From: Isoetes taiwanensis
Taxonomy: Eukaryota; Streptophyta; Lycopodiopsida; Isoetales; Isoetaceae
Reading direction: 5' to 3'
Length of the DNA: 64,000 nt
Assembly: GCA_021234155.1 (NCBI GenBank)
Contig: JAJEKV010000016.1
Span: 19,031,412 to 19,095,411, forward strand
Part shown: piece after piece, positions 33,946-47,632 of the stretch
How the letters are laid out: each line of letters starts with the position of its first letter
Numbering within the stretch: position 1 is the first letter of the stretch
Notes under the pieces: model-generated
What the model was told of the DNA's origin: nothing
Database searches by the model: none
The model's input: the letters and a program-made list of their open reading frames with translations, nothing else
Made by a program: the position numbers and the translations under genes

Positions 33946-36123
33946 AAACGACATACGAAATTGAGCAAGGTGATGGTGCCCCGGTGGTCAAATCTTTGGA
34001 TTGATTATCCTTGCGACTTAGTAGACGACTTGATTCGATTCCAAAACCTTCCAAATTGCCTTGCGTTCTTGTAAAACCTCATATCGATGAAGAAAAGAAG
34101 AGATTTGAGCAAGAGTTGAGCCAGATCGAAGGAAAACAATAAAAAAAACTTATAATTTGAGCTTGTAATCAAGACTGTCCAGATAAACCACTTTCGTGTT
34201 TAGATGAACCACTTTCCATTGTAGATATATGGACACCCACAATCCATAGCTTATCCAAAGTGTTCAAAATCTATATATTCTTGGATTAATGATCAGAACA
34301 AACCTGAGGAGCAAAATGAGCTTGGTCACACAGACAAAGACATTGGAATCTCTTGGAATGTTGCAAATTTGTGCAAATGAAGTTGTCAGCTATATAATGC
34401 AAGGCAATCTCCGATTTAAGCAGTTGGAAAAGGATTACAAAATAAGATTCTATCTAGATGATGTTCTAAGATATTTAGCTTAGAATGTTGTGTAGACCAG
34501 GCTAGTGCAAAACACGATAGAAGTACTTACCAAATCCAAGTACTGTTCTCTGGATGCCTTTTGTTCCAATCAATATACCAAACCAGAGTTTACAGAAGCA
34601 CAAGCACATAGGCAGGTCCCATTCTGTCATTGCAGGATAACCAAATCACTGATAGCTCTTTGTCAATCTTCTTGATGACCACGAACTAGAAATAATGACC
34701 TCTCAGACCACAAAAAATACCTAAGGCAAATTGCAAAAAATGACAGGCAAAATCAAGAAAAAGAGAACAGGTAGAACAATAATAGTCTCCAGACACCATA
34801 ATGGATCGACTTAATTTCTCAGGCCGTGAATTAAAAATTACTATCTAAGAGTTCAAAATTTGTCGACGTAAAATTTATCTTATGTGACCTTAAACTGCCA
34901 ATAACGAGTGCAAGTCTTGCAATGGATGGAGTGGGACGTATGAAAATAAATAAACGAACTAGCAAAAAGGCACGCCAGAGGCTTTGTAAGGAAAGGGAAA
35001 GATGGGAGTTGTTTTGTAGATTTTATTGAGAGATATGCATTCATCCATGGTCATGTTGTAACCCATGTGAAGTATGGAAGCTTCATAGGTGCTGATATAT
35101 TGCATCTTCCTTTTTATCATATTGTAATTGTTTCGACATTCCCTTTTTCTAAAAAAAAAAAAAAGGGATAAAGAATTCTTATTTTATAAGTGAAGTATTC
35201 TTTTTCTTAGGCTGTGTTGTTGGCAATGTTATGAAATAGCAAGATATTGAGTGTGATCTATAAAGTTGGGATTGTTTCATTTATAGAGAAAAAGCAGTCA
35301 TGGACTTTTGTAGACCTAAGTGACCAACTTATTTTGAAGTTTGAGATTGTTATATCTAATTTTTTATTTACTATAACCCTGCCTTTTATCCTGCTTGATA
35401 CGAGGATTCCAATAAACGTTACTAGGCCTATCCTCTAGTAGCTAATCTAATTTTTCATATACACATCTTGTAAAGTTGTAGAGAACCTTAGATGGCAATT
35501 TACACCAGATTTTTAAGTGATTTAACATGCTCCCCAATATGTTTCAATGCTAATATTATAAATTGCTAACTAAAATGTGTGGGTGTCTGCAGTGAGGAGA
35601 TATTGCTTCAACAGTCCACATGCATAGTAAACATGAGAAGTTATAGAAGCCAATTCCCAGGTATTATTATTAGCGAAGAAAAAAATGTTGACATTCAACT
35701 TTTTTGTGTAATTCTTAAATAGCTTCGAACTTGTGTTTATTAAAGATGCAGTGATGACAGGACATTGCCCAATCTGTTCAAAGGCTTTCTTTGGGGACCT
35801 GGGTGGAGATATAGTTAATCAACACATTGACAAGTGCCTCTTGCAGGTGACTTCGGCATAAACCATAGTTTTGGTCTATCTTAAGGCAGTGAGCTTTCTG
35901 CAGTTACAATGCCCATAAAGCTGCAAGTTTTGGAAATGTAAACAGAACCAACTTTCCCTTTAATATAAAATTCGGCTTTGTTTCATCTGCTTGTAGAAAG
36001 CTACCGAGAGGAGAAATGCACTATTGCATAATTATCTAGCTTGCTTTTTTGTGTATCTTCCCGTCAGCTGGGGCAAGGGGAATGTTCCATGGGTTTAATG
36101 CTGCGGGAAACTTTGTTCAAGCA
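33946..36123. other. Gene-free DNA, proximal part of the left palindrome arm
   Basis: No credible gene. An A-rich run lies at 35,151-35,164. Words here have clean mirror matches: 35,320-35,354 (35 bases) is exactly reverse-complementary to 37,447-37,481. Confidence 0.6.
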
Positions 36124-36200
36124 AGCATAAGGTATCTAGGAGAAACGAAAAATTTCATTTAAGGCATCACGTTACGCTTAAATTTAATAAATAATAAAAC
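36124..36200 (+). repeat. Palindrome arm end, left (pairs with 36,790-36,865)
   Basis: The 77 bases from AAGCATAAGGTATCTAGG to TAATAAAAC are the reverse complement of 36,790-36,865 with a single one-base difference in an A run. Similarity of about 85-90% continues outward to about 35,950 and 37,015. Confidence 0.95.
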
Positions 36201-36789
36201 TACCAATAAAAAGGAAAAGGGACATACAATCCAAACGGAATAAAAGGGCTAACCAAAGTCTAGAATTATATGTACGAGCAACTTGTAGAATACCAACCCA
36301 CCATTAAAGATGTAGCTCGTTTATTAAATTTTAACGTGTGGTTGACTACATGATAAAACCTTGCATATCAAGGAAGTGATTATTCAATCTCGACAACTCC
36401 GATCTCGACACTAATTTTCCATTGCAAGTCAATACTTGAATGATTCGCTTAGAAAACAAAAAATAAAATTAAATCAAAGGAAGAATTCACCGTGTTTTAC
36501 ATTGCACTTAAAACACAAGGACTTCAAATTAGTTCAAAAACATAAAATTTCATTAATGCACTTTAATTAGATTTGCTAATTAAATCAAAGTAAATTCAGA
36601 GTGTTTTACATTGCACTTAAACACAAGTGACTTCTCAAATTAGTTCAAAACATAAAAATTTCATGATATGAGACTCCTTAATTAGATTTGTTTTGTTATT
36701 TTACGTGGACAATAGCGTGTCATGCCAAGTTGTAGGATCATCTTCCTGCCAATGCTGTTTAGTTAATCTTCCTTTTGAGAAGAGAGTAA
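36201..36789. other. Spacer at the palindrome centre
   Basis: The 589 bases between the arms show no convincing self-complementarity, so the inverted repeat has a real single-copy loop. It is AT-rich and without an ORF. Its right part holds the tandem repeat listed separately. Confidence 0.7.
36468..36690 (+). repeat. 111-bp tandem repeat, two units, inside the spacer
   Basis: Units 36,468-36,578 and 36,579-36,690 share ATTAAATCAAAG, GTGTTTTACATTGCACTTAA, AAATTAGTTCAAAA, CATAAAA and TTAATTAGATTTG in order. Confidence 0.9.
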
Positions 36790-38559
36790 GTTTATTATTT
36801 ATTAAATTTAAGCGTAACGTGATGCCTTAAATGAAATTTTTCGTTTCTCCTAGATACCTTATGCTTTGGCGAACAAAGTTTCCACGGCATTAAACCATGG
36901 AACTTCCTTGCCCCAGCTGACGAGGAAGATACACAAAAGCAAGGCTGAATGGTGTGCAATGGTGCGTTTCTCCTCTCGTGGCTTTCTACTAACAGATGAG
37001 AAAACAAAACCAATTACATATTAAAAGGAAGCATTCAAAAACTGCGGCTTTGAGCAAGCTATGCAAAATTAGTTTAGCGAATCCCCGAAAAATTTTAATC
37101 ATCGTTGATTAACATCTCCAGTATCCCCAAAAGCAACTGGCAGACCAGGCAATATCTATTATGCTTACAAGTTAATATTTAAATTACAAAAAGTTGATCA
37201 GCATTTATATGCACGAGAGGCTTTTCTCATGTTTACCAGCTGCGTATTAATTTGTTAATATCTCCTCATTCTTGATTTCCGCGACTGGACCAGCAATTTA
37301 TATTAACATTAGCCCTGACCAGAACATGTTAAATCGCAAAATCACGGTGTATAAATATACAACTTTACCGTCATATCGAAAATTATGAAGGATAGTGGCA
37401 CGTTTATTGAATCATAAATCAGCGAGATATTATAATCAAAATTGAATATAACAATCTCAAACTTCAAAATAAGTTGGTCACTTGGGTGGATCCGTATTTT
37501 TTCATAAATGAACAATCCCCGGCTTTATAGTCACGCTCAACCTTGCTATTTCTGTATAGCTTCAGCGTGAAAAGACGCCTGCCAAAATAAAATTCTTTAA
37601 TCCTTTTTGAAAAGAGATGTCGGTGGCATATGAATAAAAGAAGTATATCGGCGCGAAGCTTCCATACTCACGTAGATTATGATATGGATGAAGATGCGTA
37701 ATGTCTCAGTAAAACTCTTGAGCAACCCCTCTTTCCTTTCTGCGGCGTACCCCGTTTATTTATTCATCGTCCACTCCATCCGTGAAGACTTTCTTTCGTT
37801 AGTTAGATGCACTGGTCGTTGAATGAATGTGGTGCAATTCGACAGAATGGAATCCTGATTGATGAAGACTACCATTGATTGCTGCGCATTGCTCTTTTCG
37901 GTTTTGCTGCATTACGCAATTTACCTTGGAAGTGACCACCGAAGGTCATTATTTCTGGTTAGGTGATCATCGAAGACGACGAAATATGCGTGTTTGGGGC
38001 CATCTTACGATGACGATGAACTGCCGGTAACTGATAGCTTTCGGTTTGTATGTTGACGGAACAAAGGCGACCGAGCAGACTGTAGTGCTACCCATGGTGT
38101 TTTATGCGCACCCGGCATTCTGGTAGAAAGCTGTGGTATCATCTGAATGAGAATCTTGTTTTGTAATCTTTCCCAGCTTTGCTTCAAAATCGAGCCTTGC
38201 ATTATAGTACGGCTCATTTGCAAATTTACTGACGTCCAAAGTTCAATGATAACGTGCCGATGACCAGCTTCGCTCACCGATTTCCGTTACGATCATTAAT
38301 CAGAGATAGCGTTTTGAACGCTTTGAATGGCCCATGGATTATTAGTGTTATCTACAGTAAGAGAATGTTCATCTAGGCTGCGAGTGCTATCTGGGCAGAT
38401 CTTGACTTTATTAGATGCAACTCAACTGTAAATCTCTTTTCTTCATCGTGCTCGGTTTTACAAGCATAGTGAAGGTTTTGAATAGAATCAGAAATTAGTG
38501 CAAGTAGCGGGATAATCAATCCAGATTGCCCGTACTGTGTCTAATCTAGATAACCACAG

Positions 38560-41500
38560 TAGTGCCGTAGTTTTAAGTAATGCCTTTTATTGACTTCTTC
38601 GGCTGCCGATGATCAAGATTTTTAGATGCATCGTGGTTTTTAATCCCGCATCGGTCGCCATTGAGACTATATTAGGCAGCACTCATTTTTGATTCATCGG
38701 CGTCTTCAACTTCCCTCAGCTGCTCCCTTCCGACCTTTCGCTTTCCCTGGCTTTTAGTTCCTCTAATCGGCACCTATCACAACTGTTGTCTTTCGCTTGC
38801 TTAGCGGGTTAAACATTGTACGTCAAACGTTTAATGTCTTTGCCTTGAGCTTTTTCTTTGCATCAGGTGGCGTGCGACTAACTGATTCTATTTCACGTGG
38901 AACTTTCTCTTGTTCGTGCGTTCGTTTTTGTTGCTGGCTTATTTTCGTTCAATCGACGTGGTATTTGTTGTTCCGGTGATCTCGTCTGGGTGGAAAGGTT
39001 TTATCAGAGGATCTACCGGTGGCTTTCGGATATGCTCCTCTGATCTTCTCTGTTCCTTTCAGCGATGCTCACCGGCTGAACCTCCACAGCGGCTCGGTCT
39101 GTTTGTGCGTCACGGTGGTATTTCACTTTTATTGCTATCATCGGCTTTAAATCGCGTTGGGTGGGATCACGCCAGAATTTCTCTCTTTAGAAATCTTTCA
39201 TTTTTGCTGGCATTGCGCTATATCTTGGAGATGGGTAACGCTTCCAGTACAGAACCATGAACGTTTTTGTGGGCATCGGCATCTGACTTCTGGATAACTG
39301 CGACCGGCTCCATTCTTTGTCTTTCGGTGCAGGATAACTGAGCAAATGGGCTATGCCGTTACTCTGCTCTTTGACCTGTCGTTTTAGGCTTTTCCATTCC
39401 GTGTTGAATGGCATTAACTGGCAATTTTTGCGTTCTTTTGTTAGCTTTCATTTCCGCTTATTTTCGTAGTTAACGGATCAATGGATTCAATGGAACCATG
39501 TTTACCTTATTTCGTGTTCTGGAACCGATGCGATAACTCGTCTTGGTGCCGCCAAATTCAGTGAATCTTGATAGACGATTGGCAATCGATCAGCAGCTAT
39601 GGTGAACGCATCATCGGGGAATAAATGGCGTCACGGCTTTGGTGACTTTCATCTCTTTCTTTGTTGTTGTTTAGCGGCAGCTTTAGTCATTTTCTTCTTA
39701 ACCTGCTATAATCAGTAGGGCGGTAATGCGAAAATATGAATAACTTGCTGATGAAGATTTAATCCTTGTCTCTGCAGTAAAACTTATCTTCTTTGCCACC
39801 GTATATTACGGCAGCACATGCACGTAGACCTGCCATGTTTAGCTTCTTTTCTTTGTTCAGTAGTTTTCGATTTTCGATTTCGTCCTGTTATTGTATTGAT
39901 TTTGTTTCGATTTGCGCATCACTTGTGCTCGTCGTAATTCTTTTGCTTTTGCCCGGCATCATATCAAACCGATTCGATTTTCTGCGTTGTGTTCAGTGTC
40001 GTTTAAGCCTATGATATTGCTTCTGAGCGCGGTAATCTCATTGTTTTCGACCCGATGACGATGGAACTGGTAGATACAGCTCAGTGAATTGCATTTGTTG
40101 AAGATTTGTCAATGTTAACGCTCAATGGGGATTTTGCTTGAAATGGCTGTCGGCGGATCATTCAGCCTTTCTTCAACTAAGGGTGCTTGTGCGCACCGGT
40201 ACAGTGAACCATTGTGCTTCCTTCGGATTTTTAATTACGGCCCCACTCTTATGCTGTGGTGCTGGCGTAAGTTTATTAGTAATTTGCGTGTACCATCGCG
40301 ATGTCTTATGAGCCGGTGCGACACCTTACGATAGCGTTTGTCGGCCCCGTGGCATGCTAATGCGGGAAATGTTGCTGCTGTTTCTTGTCGTGTTGCCATG
40401 ACAACGTACCCGGTCTCGCTGTGTCTTTAGATAATTGACTTTTCATTGTGACTATTAGTTGTTTGCTCTTGCTGCGTCTCGTGAACCTTTTCTTGCGTTG
40501 TTTGCTGGCACCGTGCTTCGACTGTGGGTTTCAACAGCCGTCAGCTGCGTCGGTGTTGCGGACGCGACTGGCTCTGTGCATCGCCGATGTCTGAACTGAT
40601 GAACCATTTGTGCGGTTTATCGTTATCGTCGTTTTTTATTTTGTGCCGCTTGTTGTTTTCATTATTTCGACGGATATTTAATTGCTGACTCGTCCATTGA
40701 AGGACCCCTGCGCTTACTCGATAACGGTGATCGCCGCTGTACGTAATGCGGTGCATTGCGTCAGCGTCTGCCACCCATTTGCATGACGTTTCCCGTGGCT
40801 GACTTTGATAATATAGAGTCTTTGCTCCTTCCTCCTTGATTTGTCCTTTGCTTTTAGTTTTAACCGACGTGCTGCTGATCTTGTTCGACACTCGCTTTGC
40901 GCTGCAACTCGGATGTTGATGCCGTAATTTGTAAATGAGAACAATCGCCGTTGGGTTAGTATGTGGCACAAATGCGTTCGCACCATTTTTGATAATTTGC
41001 TTTTCCTGCGTAATGCGTGATCTTATAGATTTTGTTTTCCATGGTGGTTTGAATTTTTCTTTTACTGGTGTCGTTTTTGGATGTCGTCTGCCCGCTGTAA
41101 TGGCGATCTTTACGTTTTTCCCCATGTTGATTCGATTTTTCATATTTTTCTTGTGCATTTATTTAAGGGGATTTTGTGTCGGTTTTTATTTGGTTGATGT
41201 GTATTTTCATGAATAATGCATGAGTATTTTCATCATTGCGGTGGTTTCATTTCTTTTTATTCACGGTTGTGTGATTTGTGTTGTCTTATGTTCTGTTCTT
41301 GCTGTCTTCGGAACCCACTTTAATGCACCGTTTTTACATTTGTATTTTACGCATTACGTTGCTGGATTTCTTCTATTTGTTCGTCTTCCCCATTGCTTTG
41401 ATTCGCCATTCGTTCTTGATAGCGAGGGATTTTACATATGGGCTCTTTCGCCGCAGCATCACAAACTTCATTTCTGCCGGTGTTATTTTCCCCATTTTAT

Positions 41501-43800
41501 GCCGGTTCCATTTCAGGAGTTTTTCATTTTCTGGGCCGACGTGTTAAGCGCTGAACCATATGCTTTCTGGAGATAGAGACTTTCTTCTTTATCTTGTTCT
41601 CGCGGGTGACTCTTTGCTTGCCGTACGCTTGTGCTGCATTAACATGGTTTCTTTTGTTCTGGATTGTTGGATTGTGGTATTCTTCGTTTTGGGTCGTGGT
41701 GTTTTATGGGCGACGCTTTATTTCATCTGCGTGGTGCGGCATGTCTTCCTTCCTTTTCGGTCCTTTGGTACGATCGCGGGTCTTATTCTTCGATATTTCT
41801 CCTCGGCAAACTTTCTCCCCGCTGACTGCGTACAAAATTAACTGCTGATTGTAGGTGGAGTCGTGAATTTCATCGGAAGTCCCGGCCTCTCATGCATTTA
41901 CTGGCACTGACTTTCGTCTCATTCATTTTGTTCGCCGCTTCGGCGCGTCACGTTTTTCCTCTGGAAAGCGTCGTGTTTTCGCTGGCGGCTTTCATTGCTA
42001 TCGATTGGTGACGTATTTTATTGATCACCACGCTGCGCTGCGTCGATGAGCCACTCCCGACATGTGTTCGTCGTCTTCCTCATCTATGCATTTTGTTACA
42101 TTTTGAGTAATCATGTTGAGAAAGGATTTCGCTTGTTGACATCTCATCTGTCTGTTGACTTGGGGTTGGTGTACATTCTTTGGACTTCGGTCGTGGCCTT
42201 CGTTAAAACGTATGATTAAGACATCATGGGACGCCAAGTCGTGTTGCATTCATTCATATGTGCATTATTAAATTGGTTTTGTTTTTGATATAAACCTTCG
42301 TTACCGTTGGCATGCGGTATGAGCGTCGCTCTTTGTTGTTTCGTTCACCAATGTCGCTGCCGGTCGCGATGCCCGTCATTTGGAAGCGTAACCCGATTAA
42401 GTAAATGACGTCTTTAATCTCACTACATTTCGAATCGTGTGATGGTCATCAGCACCGAAAACTTCGATTCATTCTTCAGCCGACAGTTTTCTCCCGCATT
42501 TAAGCTTCGGCGATAATGATCCTTCGCTTCTGCGGTGATTCTTCGGATCGATTTTACTGCTAACTCACGAAACTGGGCTGTAACATCAGCGCCATTGGAG
42601 TTCCTATTCATCTTCCTGCGTGTCAGGCGACTAACAAGATCGCACCGTCTGTCGAATTGCTAGAATATTTCTTGCTATGGAAGCGGAGATTGGCGATGAC
42701 TAGGCTGCGTTGATCGCTTTGATGATGGGCGATTTTATTCTATGGTCCCCTACAGTCCCCGTGGAAACTTAAATGCGGTGAAGGGGCGACTATATTGGGC
42801 TTTTCCGACACAGCTGGGCTCTTCTTCTCATTTCTTTGACGATGTTCAGGCGGCGTGCCGTCGCCTCGCGACCCGGCTCATTGATCTTCATTCTTCAATA
42901 GTTGTCAGCCTACGTAGACGGTCTCCCTGCGTTGATGCTGTTATTTCACTTGCAGGGTGATCATATTACCGCAGTTCTCCGCGCATTTGGTGTCTTATGT
43001 TTGTACATGTTACAATGAAGTTCTCCGCCATTTGGGTGATGCTATCTTTGTTATGTTCTTTTCTTGTTTTCATTTGACTTTTCTTGATGGGTTTGATATT
43101 GTTTGCTATACGGGCCATTTGCGGTGTTCTTTGGGGAGTTTGTTAACCTTTCGCGAGCAGATTTTCGCGGAATACTATTGTATCACTGATTCTCCGGCGA
43201 TGACCGTTCTTGTGGTTATGCGCTTCGTTCTTAAAGTTCTTCGGTGGCTTTATTCGGGAACCGTGCCGTCAGGGTTTCATAGAAACCCATTGTCGTTGGT
43301 TGTCCTTCATTACCGCATTTTTAGCGGCGGGGAGCGGTCGATATTACGAATGACCTCTACTCCTCTTACAATTTTACGCATTATGCTGTGGCGTGAATGA
43401 CGAGCTGTATGGGCGATTTGACAAGTCACTTCGGTACAACTGAAGTGATGAACTATCGCAATTCATGCCTTATGCTTTTTTGATGATATAAAATTTCTTT
43501 TGATTCTTTGCGTCGTCTGAGTTTTATTGTAATGAGGCGAACAGGGCATTTAGCTTTTAATGCAACGCGTTACCATTGAATACGGCCTTATGCCATGTCG
43601 CCGACTATGTTCTGGCAACAGCCGCCGCCAGTATTGCTGCGGCGCGTGACTATAACAAACTATACGCTTGGCCAGGTGGTGATATTCTTGTCGTTGACCT
43701 TTCGGGATCTGGCTTGTTGCTCATGCCCGGAAAGAACCTTGACTGTTTGTAATGACGCCTTTGGAAGAAGAAGCGTATCTTTTGTACGATATTTCTGCAC
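38560..43800 (-). repeat. Mirror copy of the non-coding LARD-like element
   Basis: TCTAGATAACCAC near 38,556 matches the outer edge of repeat A at about 33,925. GTGGTTTCATTTCTTTTTAT at 41,241 matches the body, and the region around 43,000-43,150 matches 27,530-27,780. As expected for a reverse complement, this stretch is T-rich and A-poor on the plus strand. The plus-strand open frames at 40,935-41,841 and 42,957-43,400 come from that skew. Confidence 0.75.
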
Positions 43801-46800
43801 CGTAATGCATGTCCCAAATCGAGCAGTGAATCATCCTGGGAAACAAGAGTAGTGAGGAGCAACTATTCAATGTTGCATGAGAGGCCAGCAAATGGTGCAG
43901 TGAGACGGCGATGACGACATGAATTATGGCGAGAAATCTTTATGGCAGATGCTCAAGCTCATTTGGTTTGTAATCCACAGAAATTTATCATGAAGCTTGA
44001 TATATTATATGATGTTTTAGCTAACTTCTTTTGAATCTGAAGTTCGGCTTTCTTAACATGTTATGGATAACTTACCGAAACCGGCTGCACTTATAAATGA
44101 CTTTGATTACCCTATTGTCGAAACAGATAGCTAATATATACCTTCTTAAATTGTTCTTAACTCACTAGCCACCGTTGACATTGCATAGTTTGTTTGGCAT
44201 CTTTTATGTTGAAATGTTTGATCACAGCTTACTGGCGGTACTGAAGTAATCTGGATGAAATTGCATTGGTATCGAACTTCACCACATAAAGTATGGCGGT
44301 AACATCATGGTGCCAATAGTATCGCGTGAAGAAAGAAAATTTAAGTGCATCGATTTGTTCGATAGCGGTAATGCAGTAGATCTCGCATGTTGTTAATAGG
44401 TGTCTGATTCTGCATCTGGAACTTTGCGATTGGAAATTTCTCGACGCCGACCCAGTCTTTCACGAAACATGCAATCGCGTTCCATCTATTAATGCGCACT
44501 TCGGTAATGTTCGATTTGCGGAATATTGTCGAGGTGAGATATGGCGACCTAATGATCGAGATCTTCGTTAACGGTTTATCTGGCGCATCGCCCGTCTCAC
44601 CATTCCAATTGCGGCTCACTAAATTTGGTGAAAACCGAACTTTGCTGCCGACCGTGTAGACCCGTGCATTAAAATTTGGCATCTGTATCGATGCTCCCCG
44701 AAGTTTCAGCAAAGAAACAAGGCATCTGCTTCTACGTTCTCTGATGGATGCAGCCGCTATCCATGCATAACTGGCGTTTTTATTCGTTCTATGGACGCTG
44801 TTGAACCATTGGCATTGCTTAAGCGTACTTTCTGCTCTGTGCCCACTGTTTTGACTTGGCCGACTTCGCTGTGCCCATTTTTCATCCGTGCGGCACAATA
44901 AAAGCCTACGGTCGTGACCATAAGAATCTGGCATCATTCGACGACTTTCATTAGACAGGGCGATTTGAGCATCTCGTGTGGATGCTGTGGTATTAGTGCG
45001 CTGTAGAATATGTAGCGACTTCTTTGGCCAACCCTCGGTGGCAATCATCTAACGCTTTGCGTAGGCAGGCCAATGCAGCGGACGAGTATGCTGGCGAAGA
45101 AATGTATTGAGGAGAACAGATGTCTTCAAGCCCGCGTTTATGCGTATTTGTGTTATTATGGCATAACATTGACATCTGAATAATGTTCGCGATTTATCCA
45201 TGGCTGTTGCTAAAGCGCGATTCTCCATGGTGCTTTCATTATTGACGCTCTTCATCGACAACACCCACGACACCGCTACGGCCTTTGCGTATTTTGCGAG
45301 CAGCTTCGAACTGGCAGAGGTTTGAAGACATTTATAGATGGTGGTATATCGGCAGGAAAATCTGTCGACCTCACCAGAACTTTACCAACTATAATAAGCA
45401 CCTGATCATTATGCGGAAGTATCTCGCGGTGACTTAGTGTTCGTGAGCATTAGATGTTTGAGCGGTCGCGCAACGGTCGGTGATGCGGGCCTGCGGCTAC
45501 TTTGGGACTATGGCATTCTAGAGGCTGTGCGAATGTTGCGTGATATACGTGAAAAGTTTAGCGTTTTGTTCAACATCACGACGAAATTGAACCAGCCCCG
45601 CTATGTCTGTGAACTTTACTGGCAGGAGCATCCCCAGCGGATGATGTTTTCTCCTGCTGGCGACGGAGGTATCTGTGCATCGTCGTATGAATGGGAAAAA
45701 TTAAGCATTTTTCGCCAAAAGCTGGCTGACCTCAGGTATTTTATTTACGGCGAGTTATTATTATTATTGCATTTATGCTATTTGTGGCGAAAACACAGTG
45801 CTAACTTTCGCTGCCATTTTTTTGCTGAAAACAGTAGATATATATTATCGCGATTACGTGGCAAACGATCAGGGGCATCGCGATAATATTGAGAAAGGCA
45901 ACAAAGCTGCTGTAACTTATAATGTCCGTGATGCGAACTACATTCAATAATCATAAAGCAATTCTTGAAGCGAGATGAATAGCGCGAAAATTCCATCTAT
46001 ACCCAGAAGCCGATAAATGTTAGCACATAAAATGGCGACAATAACATAAAGAGGCCGAGCATCATCGACATCGAAATAAACAGTTATATCTGGCTGCCAC
46101 GGCAACAGGATAATCAGGCCGTAATCGTAAACAACATGGTATTCATAAGCATGTACCTATACGGTTGACGCTGAAACCTGTCGCGGTGGTATATTGACGC
46201 TGAGGCTGTTAATGCTGGCTGTCGCGGTCGCGCAAATGAACTGCGACAGAAACTAATAACATGAATCGCGGTCAGAGCATATGCCCACGTAATAAGTCTA
46301 AGCCATGTTTATCGTATGATCGAAAATCAGAGTCGCATGCATTTCTGGCTCACATAGGCAGCCGACTGGCACTACTGGCGATATCGCCAGAAGGCTGATC
46401 ATGTTCGCTATTACCGCATTATGATATTGCGGCACAATGCATGCTGGCGCATCCTGGCATCGAAGCTTTGTCGATAATATGAAAGACTGGCGCGAAAAAA
46501 GCTTATTCTAGAATACCATATCTACAATTTATCAATATAAAGTACTGAGAATCACCAACAACCATGCCGCTCCACGCAATGCCAAGTCATACTATAAAGG
46601 AAGTATTTGGAAGTATATCATTCCCGAGAATACACACTCGCAATTAATGACACCTTTTCTTACTAATAAATTAAATAACATCTTTTGACTGACCCGGCAA
46701 CGACAAATGCCATTGCCTGCTAAAGCTGTAAACTATACCAGGCATGCCCGTATATGTTACTATCCGGCAGGAAGATGATGGCCGATATGCGTCGCTCCGT

Positions 46801-47521
46801 AATGCATTCCTTATTCAGTTCTTGTCGATCGCCAAGGTATCTTTAATTTGCTCTTTATGCTCATGAGGGAATAGATTTTAATTAGCCGCTGGAACACTAT
46901 TGATGATCTTGAGTTCCAGTGGTGCGGCTTCTCTAGCTGAGCAATATCTATGTTGTTGTTTGCTTGATACCGTTGTAATCCGCGATCTGAGATGATGGAC
47001 TCTTACCGTTCTTTAGCTCTCTTTATTCACGTGGAAAGACGTTCCCGTCCCCGCGGTAATGCGTTGAATACTTCCGATTTCGCTTTATTATAGCGATTCG
47101 ATATCGTGGAAATCTTTGATTAGACTCAACTGGGCAGGGCTGATGGCGCGTCTTTTCACGATTAATGGCGTCATCACTTTGAACCACTTCGAATGGTCGC
47201 TGACTTCCTGGCAAAATATGTCGTCTGAAAACTGGCTGGCTGAGAAATACTGATGAGATGAGTCGATTACGACTGCGACTCTTTCTGCATCTCTCGCTAA
47301 TGAGGCGGTTCAACATGACAGAGACTCGATAAAATCTGATTTGAAAAGATTTTTGTAAAATTACGGTGCATCTCATTCTTTGAATATGGTGAGCTGCAAC
47401 AAAGAATTTGCTTCTTACTTGCCGCTCGGCTCTCATGAAAATTGATGTACTTTACTTTTGTCATGGTACATATGTTCTCGTACATAGTATGTATTTCTCA
47501 TGTAATGACCAGTGAGCTAGT

Positions 47522-47632
47522 AAGAATGAGGAATGGAATAAATGAAACAGAATGAGAACAAGTGGAATGAGGCAGAATAGACAGAATAGAATGAGAATGA
47601 AATAAGAATAGAGACAAGAATAGTTTTAACGT
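47522..47632 (-). repeat. Mirror copy of the (TTCTA)n tract, scrambled
   Basis: Words such as AGAATAGA, AGAATGAG and AGAATAG alternate without a stable period. Flanks TTTTAACGTCC, GGAAAATGTA and GAACCAAGCTCGTT match the left-arm flank at 21,541-21,600. Confidence 0.85.

Noticed and set aside
40935-43400. Several plus-strand frames of 80-150 codons as a gene cluster
   Set aside because: They are mirror images of the skewed non-coding element and have the same low-complexity composition.
44341-45048. 235-codon minus-strand open frame
   Set aside because: It lies in the degraded arm and has no recognisable motif. The template stretch in the left arm carries no matching gene.
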